A program made the position numbers and the translations under genes. Positions 10,520-20,046 of a DNA stretch of 64,000 bases are shown here, piece after piece. Below the pieces are notes generated by a model, which worked only from the letters and a program-made list of their open reading frames with translations, was not told the DNA's origin and ran no database searches. The stretch covers positions 46,188,283 through 46,252,282 of the forward strand of contig CM030366.1 of NCBI GenBank assembly GCA_017893485.1. The letters are read 5' to 3'. The DNA comes from Hemerocallis citrina. Lineage: Eukaryota > Streptophyta > Magnoliopsida > Asparagales > Asphodelaceae. Position 1 is the stretch's first letter. Each line of letters begins with the position of its first letter.

Positions 10520-11154
10520 TACCTCTGCAGCGTAATGCTGAGTTTTGCATCAACGTTCAGCGGGGTAGTGCTCTGATATCTAAAGCTCCTTATCAGATGG
10601 ATCCTGTGGAACAGGATGAAGTGAAGAAGTAGATCGAGGATTTGTTGCACAAGGGATTCATCAGGCCGAGTGCCTCGCCGTGGAGTGTTCCAGTGTTGCT
10701 CGTGAAGAAGAAGGATGGTTCAATGAGGATGTGCACTGACTATCGGGAGCTGAATAAGGTGATGATTCAAAACAAGTATCCGATCTCGAGGATTGATGAT
10801 CTTTTCAATCGACTGCAGGGTGCAGCTGTGTTCTTGAAGATTGATCTACGGTCAGGTTACAATCAGGTCCGAGGTAAGTTGGAAGATGTGCACAAGATTG
10901 GTTTCAGGACTCGTCATGGGCATTATGAGTTTTTGGTGATGCCGTTCGGGATGACGAACGCGCCAGCGGTATTCATGGATTTGATAAACAGGGTTCTGCA
11001 GCCGTTCATCGACTTGTTCATCGTGGTATTTATCAACGATATTCTGGTGTACTCAAAGATAGAGAAAGATCATGCTGAGCATATGGCAGAAGTTCTAAAG
11101 AAGTTGCAGGAGCAGAATCTGTGTGCCAAGTTGTCAAAGTGTGAAATCTGGTAG
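10520..11154 (+). pseudogene. Reverse transcriptase of gypsy-1
   Basis: Copies element RNA into DNA in the intact family. Motifs in order are: [69 protein letters not shown] and [12 protein letters not shown], followed by the catalytic YVDD-equivalent box. The box reads FIND instead of FIDD because codon 11035-11037 is AAC instead of GAC, so one of the metal-binding aspartates is lost. TAG stops at 10630 and 11152 stand where glutamine is expected. The enzyme is inactive. Confidence 0.92.
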
Positions 11155-11895
11155 TCGGATGTGGCATTTCTGGGTCACATCCTTTCTAAGGAAGGAGTGA
11201 TTATTGATCCTCAGAAGATTGAGGCGGTGCAATCGTTGGCCTAGTCCAACGATTGTGAAGGAGATCCGGAGTTTCTTGGGTTTGACTGACTACTATCTGC
11301 AGTTCATTCAAGGTTACACACAGATAGCAGTCACGTTGATGGGTTTTGACAAAGAAGAATATGGAGTTCAAATGGACGGATAAGTGTGAAGTCAGTTTCT
11401 AGGAATTGAAAGGCAAGTTGACGACAACACCTATTCTTGTGTTGCCGCAAGTAGGTGTGGATTATGATATCTACAGTGATGCATCTTTCAGAGGTTTGGG
11501 TTGTGTTCTGATGCAGGAAGAGAAGGTCATTGTGTATGGGTCGAGGAAGTTGCATCCTCATGAGAAGAATTATCCGACGCATGATTTAGAGCTTGCAGCT
11601 ATCATTTTTGCCTTGAAGCAGTGGAGGCATTATGTATGTGTATGGTGAGAAGGTCAACATGTAAACAGATCATAAGAGTTTGAAGTACATCTATCAGCAG
11701 AAGGATCTGAATCTATGTCATAGGCGGTGGTTGGAAGTTCTGGAGGACATTTGTCTCGAGATCAAGTATCACCAAAGAAAAGTGAATGTGGTTGCCGATG
11801 CACTCAGTCGGAAGGTTAGTCTGTCTCGTTTAATTACGACGCAGAAGGAGTTGGCTGTGGAGCTGGATCGGGCAGGTATTGAAGTGGTACTGTGA
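11155..11895 (+). pseudogene. RNase H region of gypsy-1
   Basis: The RT connection (VAFLGHILSKEG near 11162) is followed by RNase [18 protein letters not shown] from 11466, then [36 protein letters not shown] lies in another frame from about 11668. The stretch ends with VNVVADALSRK near 11790, typical of the gypsy polyprotein between RNase H and integrase. Frameshifts lie near 11250 and 11645, and TAG stops near 11152 and 11400. Confidence 0.88.
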
Positions 11896-11959
11896 GGATT
11901 GGGGGCATCTTTCTCACAATTGCAACTTCAGCCTACTCTGAGAGAGCAGATAATTGAGG

Positions 11960-12983
11960 GCTAGAAGTTAGATGTAGAGATTCTGAAAATGTTGGAGCAG
12001 ATTTCCATCAGCAAATTGTCAGAGTTCCATGTCCAAGATGGGGTGCTTTGGATGGGAGAGAGGTTATGTGTGCCGGAAAAAGTGGATTTGAAGGAAAGCA
12101 TATTGAAGGAGGCACATACAACATTATTGTTCGTACACCCCGGAAGCACGAAGATGTACAAGGACATCAAGCAATGTCTTTGGTGGCCAGGCATGAAGTG
12201 AGATGTTGCAGATTTTGTGGCAAGGTGTTTGACTTGTCAGCAGATCAAGGCAGAAAATCAGAAGCCTGGAGGATTATTGCAGCCTTTGCCCATTCTTGAG
12301 TGGAAGTGAGAGAATATCAGTATGGACTTTGTGACTGGTTTACCGAGGAGTCCGAAGGGAAATGACTCGATCTGGGTCATTGTGGACAGGTTGACCAAGT
12401 CGGCATATTTCTTGTCGATAAAGATCACATGGTCATTGGAGAAGTTGGCTGAGGTGTCTATTGAGTAGGTCGTGAGACTTCATGGAATTCCAGTGACTAT
12501 CATCTCCGATAGAGATGCTAGATTCACTTCGAGGTTTTGGAGGAGTTTGCAAACAGCTTTGGGAATCAGGACAGACTTTAGTACAGTGTTTCATTCACAA
12601 ACAGATGGACAAACTAAAAGGGTGAATCGAGTACTAGAGGATTTGTTGAAGGCATGTGTTTTGGGCTTCGGTGGAGGCTAGGAGAAGTACTTAGCATTGG
12701 TGGAGTTTTCCTGCAACAACAGCTATCATGCGAGTATCGGCATGGCACCATATGTGGCTTTGTATGGGAGGAAGTGCAGAACACCCGTTTGTTGGTATGA
12801 AGTTAGCGAGAGGAAGATGTTCGGGCCAGAGATCGTGCAGCAGACTTCAGAGAAGATCGAGCTGATTTGGAAGAGGCTAGTCGAAGCGCAGAGCAGGCAG
12901 ATGAGTTATACAGATGTTCGATGCCGAGACTTGGAATTTGAGGTTAGAGATGCAGTTTTTCTGAAGGTGTCGCCTACGAAATG
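11960..12983 (+). pseudogene. Integrase of gypsy-1, catalytic part
   Basis: The zinc-binding N-terminus (HPGSTKMYKDIKQCLWWPGM, then CLTCQQIK) is followed by the catalytic core. The first two acidic residues are present (SMDFVTG near 12320 and ISDRDARF near 12505). The third, expected 35 residues after the second in TDGQTE, reads TDGQTK (near 12604-12618), a Glu-to-Lys change explained by G-to-A. Stops at 12199, 12307, 12466 and 12678 fit single transitions in Arg, Trp or Gln codons. The core goes on to NNSYHASIGMAPYVALYGRK. It cannot catalyse integration. Confidence 0.9.
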
Positions 12984-13362
12984 AGTCATCATATTCGGAA
13001 GAGGAGGCAAATTGGTACTGAGGTATATTGGACCCTACAAGATTCTGAAACGAATTGGGAAGGCAGCTTACAGATTGGATCTATTGGAAGAGTTGGCACA
13101 GGTACACAATGTATTCCATGTGTCTTTGTTGAAGAAGTACATACCAAATTAGGATCATCAGCTACCCGAGGTACCAGAAGGATTGTAGTTGAACTTGAGC
13201 TACAAGGAGCAGCCCATGGAGATTTTGGATCGCCGAAAGAAGGTTCTGCGGAATAAGGTCATCCCGATGGTCAAAGTGCTGTGGAGGAACCAGCTATTCG
13301 AGGAGGTTACGTGGGAAGCTGAAGACCGGATGAAGGTTGATTTTCTGGAATTGTTTGTGTGA
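12984..13362 (+). pseudogene. Integrase C-terminus with chromodomain-like tail, gypsy-1
   Basis: The GPY/F module (LRYIGPYKILKRIGKAAYRL, in a shifted frame) is followed by VHNVFHVSLLKKY. The tail LDRRKKVLRNKVIPMVKVLW...EEVTWEAED is like the chromodomain-type tail that targets chromoviruses to marked chromatin. It ends at TGA 13360-13362. TAG stops near 13148 and 13187 stand for glutamine. The tail supports placement in the chromovirus branch of Ty3/gypsy, close to Tekay/Del. Confidence 0.85.
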
Positions 13363-13425
13363 ACTCCGTATTGTTTTATTTTTTTCTTTTCCCTGTTAAC
13401 AGTGGTTTTGAGGACAAAACTCTTC

Positions 13426-13439
13426 TAAGGAGGGAGTGA
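13426..13439 (+). other. Polypurine tract of gypsy-1
   Basis: TAAGGAGGGAGTGA directly abuts the TG of the 3' LTR at 13440. Gypsy-2 has the same tract before 49090. Confidence 0.8.
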
Positions 13440-14725
13440 TGTAACGCCTCATAATTTTTAATACAATATGTTGAATTAAAGAATAATTTTTAAATCAATT
13501 TATTTAATTATTTTGAATTTTGTAAAATTGACATTTTCACACGTGCAAAACACGTGCAAATATTTTTGAGGTGGAAATTTTCACTTTTGAATTGTTGAAT
13601 AAATTCTCCTATTTATAATTGAGTATATTCTAAATTTTGGGTTTTTTCTGAATAAAGAAACTATTTTTGTAAATACTTTGAAAGAAAAGGGTTTTTGTGC
13701 AAAATGTCGTTTGGAGAAAAAGTTCGAATTCTAATTTTTGTTGTGCTATTTTGGTAGGTCGATCTGGTAGTGGAGAGATTGGGGGAGAGATTTTATCCCT
13801 CTAATTTGATTTGATTTGATTTTATTGAGTAAACACATAATTATGCAATTTTGTGATTGTTGGGGGACTAAATTGCAATACTGTGATCAAAACCCTAATG
13901 ATCCAGAACCCGGTCATATAAGAGGGCTAGAACAGAGGATTTCGGCCTTCTTATTTTGGCTATTTTAGGTGATTTCTTAGAATTTTGGAGTAGATCTTTG
14001 CTTGGAGGAGAAGGCTACTAGTTGCATCAATAATTTTTCTTGAGGTGGGTAGCACTGCAACTCTCTTAACATGTTTTATCTCTTGATTATGTAGCATCAT
14101 GCCAGGGATGAGCTTTTGTTAGCCATGGATTGTATGTAGCATGATTATAATGGTTGTAGAGATGTATGTATGATTTGAAATTTAGATTATGGAACATAAA
14201 GATTTAATTTTGTTTGTGTATAGATCTAAAATAATTTGTCTTGAATAAAGAAGTGGTTCATGTATGAAAGATCAATATTTTTATTTAGAGAAATAGATCT
14301 AATGAGAGTATATGTGCTTGAAGATGTTAGATCTTAGTTTATAATTCAAGAAGCATGTTTTGAATGATTAAAAGATGAGATTTTTAGGATTTTTTGCTGT
14401 TTTACTACAAATAAAAAAAATTGATGACGAATCCTAAATGTTTGTGCATGCAAATGTGTATATGGAAAGAAATATATATGAGAAATAAATCAAATTCTTG
14501 GAGGTTAGGGTTTCGAGGTCAAAACCCTAGGGTCAGCGTTTTAGTCTTAGGGTTGAATTAATTGATTTTAGGAATTAGCCAGGGAGAGCTAGTGTTCCTA
14601 GTTTTGTAAATTTAAGTTCGGTAGGGTGGAGCTAGCTCTAGGTGGCTCAAGCAACTCCTATTTGTACATAAGGACATGCACTAGATGGTGATATGATGAA
14701 ACAAGAGAAAACGTGAGTATGAGGG
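13440..14725 (+). repeat. 3' LTR of gypsy-1 (family D), piece 1
   Basis: Starts TGTAACGCCTCATAA. It carries an ACGTGCAAA repeat (13540-13562), a purine-rich GGAGGAGAAGG (14004-14014) and a donor-like GAG/GTGGGTAG at 14045. It is cut at 14725 by solo LTR-B and continues at 19543 and 38511. The pieces total about 2.16 kb. No 5' LTR of gypsy-1 was found upstream of 8951, so the element has lost its 5' end. Confidence 0.88.
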
Positions 14726-15400
14726 TGTAATATCCCGGACGGATATTATTGTATAATTATTATTTTTAAATTAAAATATTTTTTTAATGGAAATTACTTG
14801 GTTTTTCAAATAAAAAGTATCTGGACATATATACTAGTAAGTATATAGAGGTATTGTATCAGTTTTGTGCAATTGTACAAAATCTTGAAAATTGCATTTT
14901 TGAGAAAATGTTTGGAAAATCCCGGGCAGATATTCAAAAAATTATTATTTTATTATTATTTTCAGAATTGAAATATTTTTGGTGGATGTCACCCGGTTTT
15001 GTTAATAAACATTATATATGTCGATATACGACTATTTTGTATCAAATTGATACTGGAATCCTATGAGCCGGTAATAAAATTATTTTCTCGGAATTGAATG
15101 ATTTTTGTAAAAATTATTCGTTTTAACAAATAAAAATTATCTGTGTAATCAGTTATGCGTACGTAATTGAATTGTATCGATTTCGTACGTTTGTACAAAA
15201 TAATGTGTGATTTGGAAAAAAATATCTTTTATTTTTGATCAATCATGATGAAATGTAGGGTTAGGATTGGCTTAGGGTTTGATTGCAAATTTATTGGGTT
15301 TGATTGTAATATATATTTACAAATAAAATCCCAATTGTTTACAACCACAAACAAATTGGACAAGTGGCTTCTTCCCCACCCCACAAACTTAACCCTTCTC

Positions 15401-15410
15401 TTATAAAAAT
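15401..15410 (+). promoter_or_regulatory. Putative LTR-B TATA box
   Basis: TTATAAAAAT, followed by ACCCCC and a CT-rich leader. The second family B LTR has CTATATAA at the matching place (23483-23490). Confidence 0.55.
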
Positions 15411-15999
15411 ACCCCCAAACCCCCCTCTTCCCATTTCCGGCATGAAAATTTTTGGGTTAAAAACCTTATTGTGTGTTCTTCCCATCCCCTTCTCAAATCT
15501 CATCTCATCCTATCTTCTTCTACTACTTTTTATTTGAGTTTTGTTTAGAAAAGGTTGAGAAAAAAAGAAAGGAAAAGAAAGATCAATTCAAAAGAAAAAG
15601 TGAGTAGGGTTTCATGGGTTCTTTCATTTGTGGAGTTCTTGAAGAGGAGCAAGAACAAGGAGCAAGGAGGAGAAGGCTATCAAGTTCTTCCAACCATTTT
15701 GGGTGGGGGTTTCTCATCTCATGTATTTTGTAGCTATTTTAGGGTTATATTTGTTGTATGTTGTTATAGATTAGATTAAAATCATTTTCTTATGTTTGTT
15801 TGTGGACTAGAACAAAGGGGGTATAAGATTCAAGTAGTAGAGCATAAAGATTCAATTTTTAAGGTTGTAGAGTTGATTTTATTTAACTAGGTTAAAAGTA
15901 TAATTTGACCCGAAATTTATTTTGGTGGTTCTTATATGTGTGAGTCGCATGCTGTAATTTTTATAGAATTTTCGGAGTTATTTATGGGTGAAACGAGTG

Positions 16000-17520
16000 T
16001 TTCCCCCAAAACAGCGAGCTTAGGCAAAACACAGCACTCACTGTTTTGGGGTTAGCGTAGCAGTGGCTTCGAGGGGCCAAAACTTGGGTTTCCTTACAGA
16101 ATTAGAAGTTCGGGCCAACTAGGGAGTTGTAGTAGACATCCTCCCCTTTCCGAATTGGCCTCTCGGGCTAAATTCCGATAAGCGGGGTAGGAGTTATGGT
16201 CTTTGCAGAATACAGCAGATAGCTGTCTGACTGAATGCTTACCGTTTCACTTCTTTGTCATTTTTGAGGGTTTTACTGGTTGAATTTGAGGTTCGGACCA
16301 ACTAGGGAGTAGGGAGTTATGGTAGAGTCTCTCCCCTTACCGAATTGACATCTCGGGTTAAATTCCGATAAGCGGAATAGGAGTTATGGTCTTGGGAAAA
16401 TACAGCAACTAGCTGTTTGACAAGTTGCTTGCTGTTATGTTTGTCATTTTTGAGGGTTTTACTAGTTGAATTTGAGGTTCGGACCGACTAGGCAGTTTTA
16501 GTAGAGTCTCTCCCTTTTCCGAATTGATCTCTCGGGTTAAATTCCGATAAGCGGAGTAGGAGTTATGCCATTTGCAAAGTACAGCAACTGGTTGTCTTGA
16601 CTGGATTCTTGCTGTTTTGCTTCTTTGAGGTTTTCGAGTGTCTTATCTGTAGAATCTGAGGTTTGGGCCAACTAAAAAGTTGTAGTAGACATCTTCCCCT
16701 TTCCGAATTGGCCTATCGGGCTAGATTCCGATAAACGGTGTAGGAGTTATGGTATTTGGAAGATACAGCAGCCAACTTTGAGCTGAGTGTGCTTGCTATT
16801 TGACTTCTTTGGTATTTTAGAGTGTCTTACCTATAAAATCTGAGGTTCGGGCCAACTAAAGAGTCGTAGTAGACATTCTCCCCTTTCTGAATTGACCTCT
16901 CAGGTTAAATTCTGACAAGCGGAGTAGAAGTTATGGGCTTCGAAAGCTTTCAGCTTGGCTGTATATTTTGTGGGTTAAAATTGTATCTGTCTTAATTCCT
17001 TATAGTTTTTGAGTGTATTAGTCGCTGAATCTGAGGAGCCGACCATCTAGAAAGTTATAGTAGACGTTCTCACCTTTCCGAATTGCCCTCTTGGGTTAAA
17101 TTCCGATAAGTGGAACAAAAGTTATAGTCTTTCAAAGTTTCAGCTTTTCTTTGCTAAATCTGCTGTTTTCTTACCGTTTGAGTGTGTTTGACGGGCAGGA
17201 ATTTGGAATTCCCTCTAGAATTTGAGAAAGTGGTCAACTAGGAAATTTTAGTAGATGTTCTCACCTTTTCAAATTGTCCAGTTTTGTTAAATTCCGACAA
17301 ATAGAGCAAAAGTTACAAGCTACAGAAGTTTTAGGTTTTTATTAAAAATCGGTAGTTTGGTAACTGTTTGCGTATGTTTGATGGGTAGGAATTTGGAATT
17401 CCTTACGGAATATGAGGAAGTGGTCAACTAGAGAGTTGCAGAAAATGTTCTCACCTTTCTAAAAAGTATATTTCTATTAAAATCCGATACGCATAGCACT
17501 GGTTGCTTCGAGGCTGTCGG
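16000..17520 (+). repeat. Tandem array of about 187-base units
   Basis: Eight diverged units can be followed by the marker AAATTCCGATAAGCGGAG or its variants near 16173, 16360, 16540, 16725, 16908, 17098, 17290 and 17480. Spacings run from 180 to 192. Each unit also has a CTCCCCTTTCCGAATTG block and an AGTTATGG block. The same array, with about nine units, occupies 24120-25800 in the other family B LTR. Confidence 0.88.
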
Positions 17521-17689
17521 AAGACTTTTATGTCGCTTTTGTGCTTTTCTTTGGTAGTATGTCTATTTTAGACTGTTAGAAGATTCTTCTATTACTTTTA
17601 ATTATAGAAGATTAAGTTTTTCCAGTAAGCACGTTTGGTTGCTTCTAGGTTGATTACCTGTATGGTTGTTTTATGTATGGTTTTGCACA

Positions 17690-17950
17690 TACGCGGCTCG
17701 ACTAGCTCGTATGCAGCTGTTGGTCTCATACGAAGCTTATTTGGCTCGTATGTTTGTTGTTGTCTCATATGCAGCTCGACTGGCTCGTATGTAGATGTTG
17801 GTTTCATACGCAGCTTATTTGGCTGGTATGTATGTTGTTGTCTCATACGTAGCCCGCCTGGCTCGTATATAGTTGTTGGTTTCATACGTAGCTTGTTGAC
17901 TCGTATGTGTTCTGTTTACTCGTATGTAGCTTATTAGCTAGTGCGCAGTT
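17690..17950. repeat. CATACG/CGTATG palindromic minisatellite
   Basis: Alternating CTCATACG-AGC and GGCTCGTATG motifs occur every 30 to 35 bases, so neighbouring units are inverted with respect to each other around CATACG and CGTATG. About eight half-units. A shorter and more decayed version is at 25960-26110. Confidence 0.75.
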
Positions 17951-19431
17951 TTGTTGTGCTCGTCTAGGGCGATATTATTGCCCTAGGGCTATCGACCATC
18001 AAGATGTGTGTTTAGCTTACTCCTAAGGGACTGTGGACGAGTCACTCATTGTGTACCGTCGGATCTTAATCGCTGTAGGTTGATCGCAGACCAGAGCGCA
18101 GACGAAATTCAAGTTCAGGGTAGTAGATGCGAATACGTTCGTATTGTCGGGTATTGGATCGATATGCCATGAACCAGATCCTTAGGGATTCTGGTAAGTC
18201 TAGGTTGAGCAGCCTAGTAGAGTTATCTTGCGAAATCTAACTTAAGACCTAGCATGTTGTGCTAATAATGTTGAAATCCCTAGGATTGTTCAGGGTTAGT
18301 GACATCGTTAGGGTAGTAACTTATGGCTATTACTACTTAACCATTACTTATTATCATTTTCACCGAAGGGAAAGAGTTGGTGTAAAGGGTGATACCTTAT
18401 GATCCAACTTGTCCTATAGGCCGGCACTAAGCAGTGTTATTTGGTTGTACCCTTCTTGTCAAAGGGATACGGTCTGTGCCTTTTCACGATTTGAGAGCAC
18501 AGGATCCGTATCTCGTCTGTTAATTTCTGAAGTGCCTTGATAAGTTAGAGCGATTACTGTCGGAGCTAGGGGGATAAATCCCCCGGAACTCTATCTTGTC
18601 TTGTATCTAAGGGCGAGAAGCCATAGACTACGGTCTGGCTAGGGGGCGGCAGGGGATGCTTCGTGCTAACCTGCGTCCGTGGAAACTCCAAGGATTCGTC
18701 AGATATTTGAGTGGGGTCCGGTGCGACCGGACAATAGTGGAAAACGGGGACACCACTATATGATTGCGAATGGCGGGATCAGACCGTTTCAGAGCAACCT
18801 CATCAGTCATGTCTAATCTTCAGAAACAAGTCGAGTACAAGAGTAGAATCGTGGCGCGGGTTCAAATCCATATATATAAAGAAACGGCTTGATATGTGGC
18901 GTATGTAGTATGGGCTGCATAATGTCCCAGAGTCTTTCTTGAATTAGAATAAGAGCTTCCTTTAGTCTTGTATTAGAGTCTAAGTCATAACATACAGTGA
19001 CACATCATATATATATACACGTTTCTCTTTTCATCAATCTATTTGCTATAGTTGAGATTTGCTGCTTGTTATCAGCCTTAAAACATCAGTATATGTACTG
19101 ACGTTCCCATTTCAATAGGTACTGGATTGTAGAAGTATAGGTACAAGATTCAGGAGGACTCAAGGCGAGAGAAGCAAGAGTCATTTTTTATTTCTGCTGT
19201 ACTATATGTTAGTTTACTATTGTTCCATTTGTAACAATTACTGTATTTTATTCATTGTGGTAATTTATTTTATTGTTGGGAAGCATCCAAGTGAAATACC
19301 AAGTGTTGTTCTTTTTCATTACTCTGATGTAATTTATTGAAGTTGTAACACTTGGGTTGTAAAGGTATTATTGTAACACTGTTGTGATGTATTACAGTTG
19401 CATAATTCGAACTTGTAATACATTTGTGTTG

Positions 19432-19437
19432 AATAAA
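19432..19437 (+). terminator. Putative LTR-B poly(A) signal
   Basis: AATAAA followed by AGTTTTAAATTTTCCTG. The same AATAAAAGTTTTTAAATTTC-like block occurs near the end of LTR families B, C, E and F (100, 27689, 39275, 43931, 59102). Confidence 0.6.
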
Positions 19438-19542
19438 AGTTTTAAATTTTCCTGTTTTTCTTTGTATTGTGGCTAATTGAAGGAAAGATTCTGGCTTATG
19501 TCACGGTTTCCCAGTTACCAAAAATTAGGGCGTTACAGAGGG

Positions 19543-20046
19543 CTTTAGGATGATCTGCGGTGTAAGATAATCTTCGAAATATCGAGGTGTGAGAAAAATA
19601 GTCTCCGAAATTACCTGTGGTGTGGGATTGATCTCCGGAATTATCGGGATCGAGGCGATGCTCATGGGATGTCTGTGTGTGGTGAGGCACCATAGCTTGC
19701 GGTGTGGGGTATTCTCGAAAATTTCTTGGTACGTGTGAGTGAAATAGTCTCCGGAATTATCTGTGGATAGAGAATGACCTACGGAATTATCGGGATATGG
19801 GCTAGGTACGTGTAGAATGTCTAAATCTAGTCATGGATGTAGCTAGCATAGCGAGGGATTAAACCATAAAATGTGGTGAATGTTAAGGGCTTGCCCTTGG
19901 ACCTATGTAGAATGTGATGCATAGAATCTAAACAAGTGTGCATTAGTGTGCATCGTGTTTTCTTGAACATTGTTTTATGCATTCTCTTTTGTTTTCTTGA
20001 CATGCACTTACTTAGTTTAGGTTCACTTGTTGATTTTTTTTATGAA
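19543..20046 (+). repeat. 3' LTR of gypsy-1 (family D), piece 2
   Basis: Resumes family D after the solo LTR-B. It carries repeated GGAATTATCGGGAT blocks and the marker AAGGGCTTGCCC (about 19889), also present in LTR-D of gypsy-2 (about 60118) and in family E (34501, 38887). It is cut by the Tekay-like element, whose target duplication ATGAA occupies 20042-20046. Confidence 0.85.

Larger units (their letters stand above)
14726..19537 (+). mobile_element. Solo LTR, family B, 4812 bases
   Basis: Starts TGTAATATCCCGGACGG, ends GGGCGTTACA and is flanked by perfect GAGGG duplications (14721-14725 and 19538-19542). It has no internal domain or second copy of its own end, hence a solo LTR. A TATA-like box sits 675 bases in and a poly(A) signal 105 bases before the end, so most of it would be a very long R region. 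Contents are a leader with purine-rich stretches (15540-15680), an array of about 185-190-base units (16000-17520), a palindromic minisatellite (17690-17950) and a unique 3' part. It has no coding function. The second copy is 22802-27794. Confidence 0.93.

Noticed and set aside
15555..15779. Lysine-rich 74-codon ORF in LTR-B leader
   Set aside because: Purine-rich leader sequence; it is broken in the sister LTR at 23640-23830 and has no domain.
17598..17937. ORFs on both strands over the CATACG minisatellite
   Set aside because: They follow from the repeat unit having no stops in some frames. There is no start context or similarity to a protein family.
14726..19537. Complete non-autonomous retrotransposon rather than solo LTR
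   Set aside because: The starting sequence does not recur inside it and no PBS or polypurine tract separates two terminal repeats.
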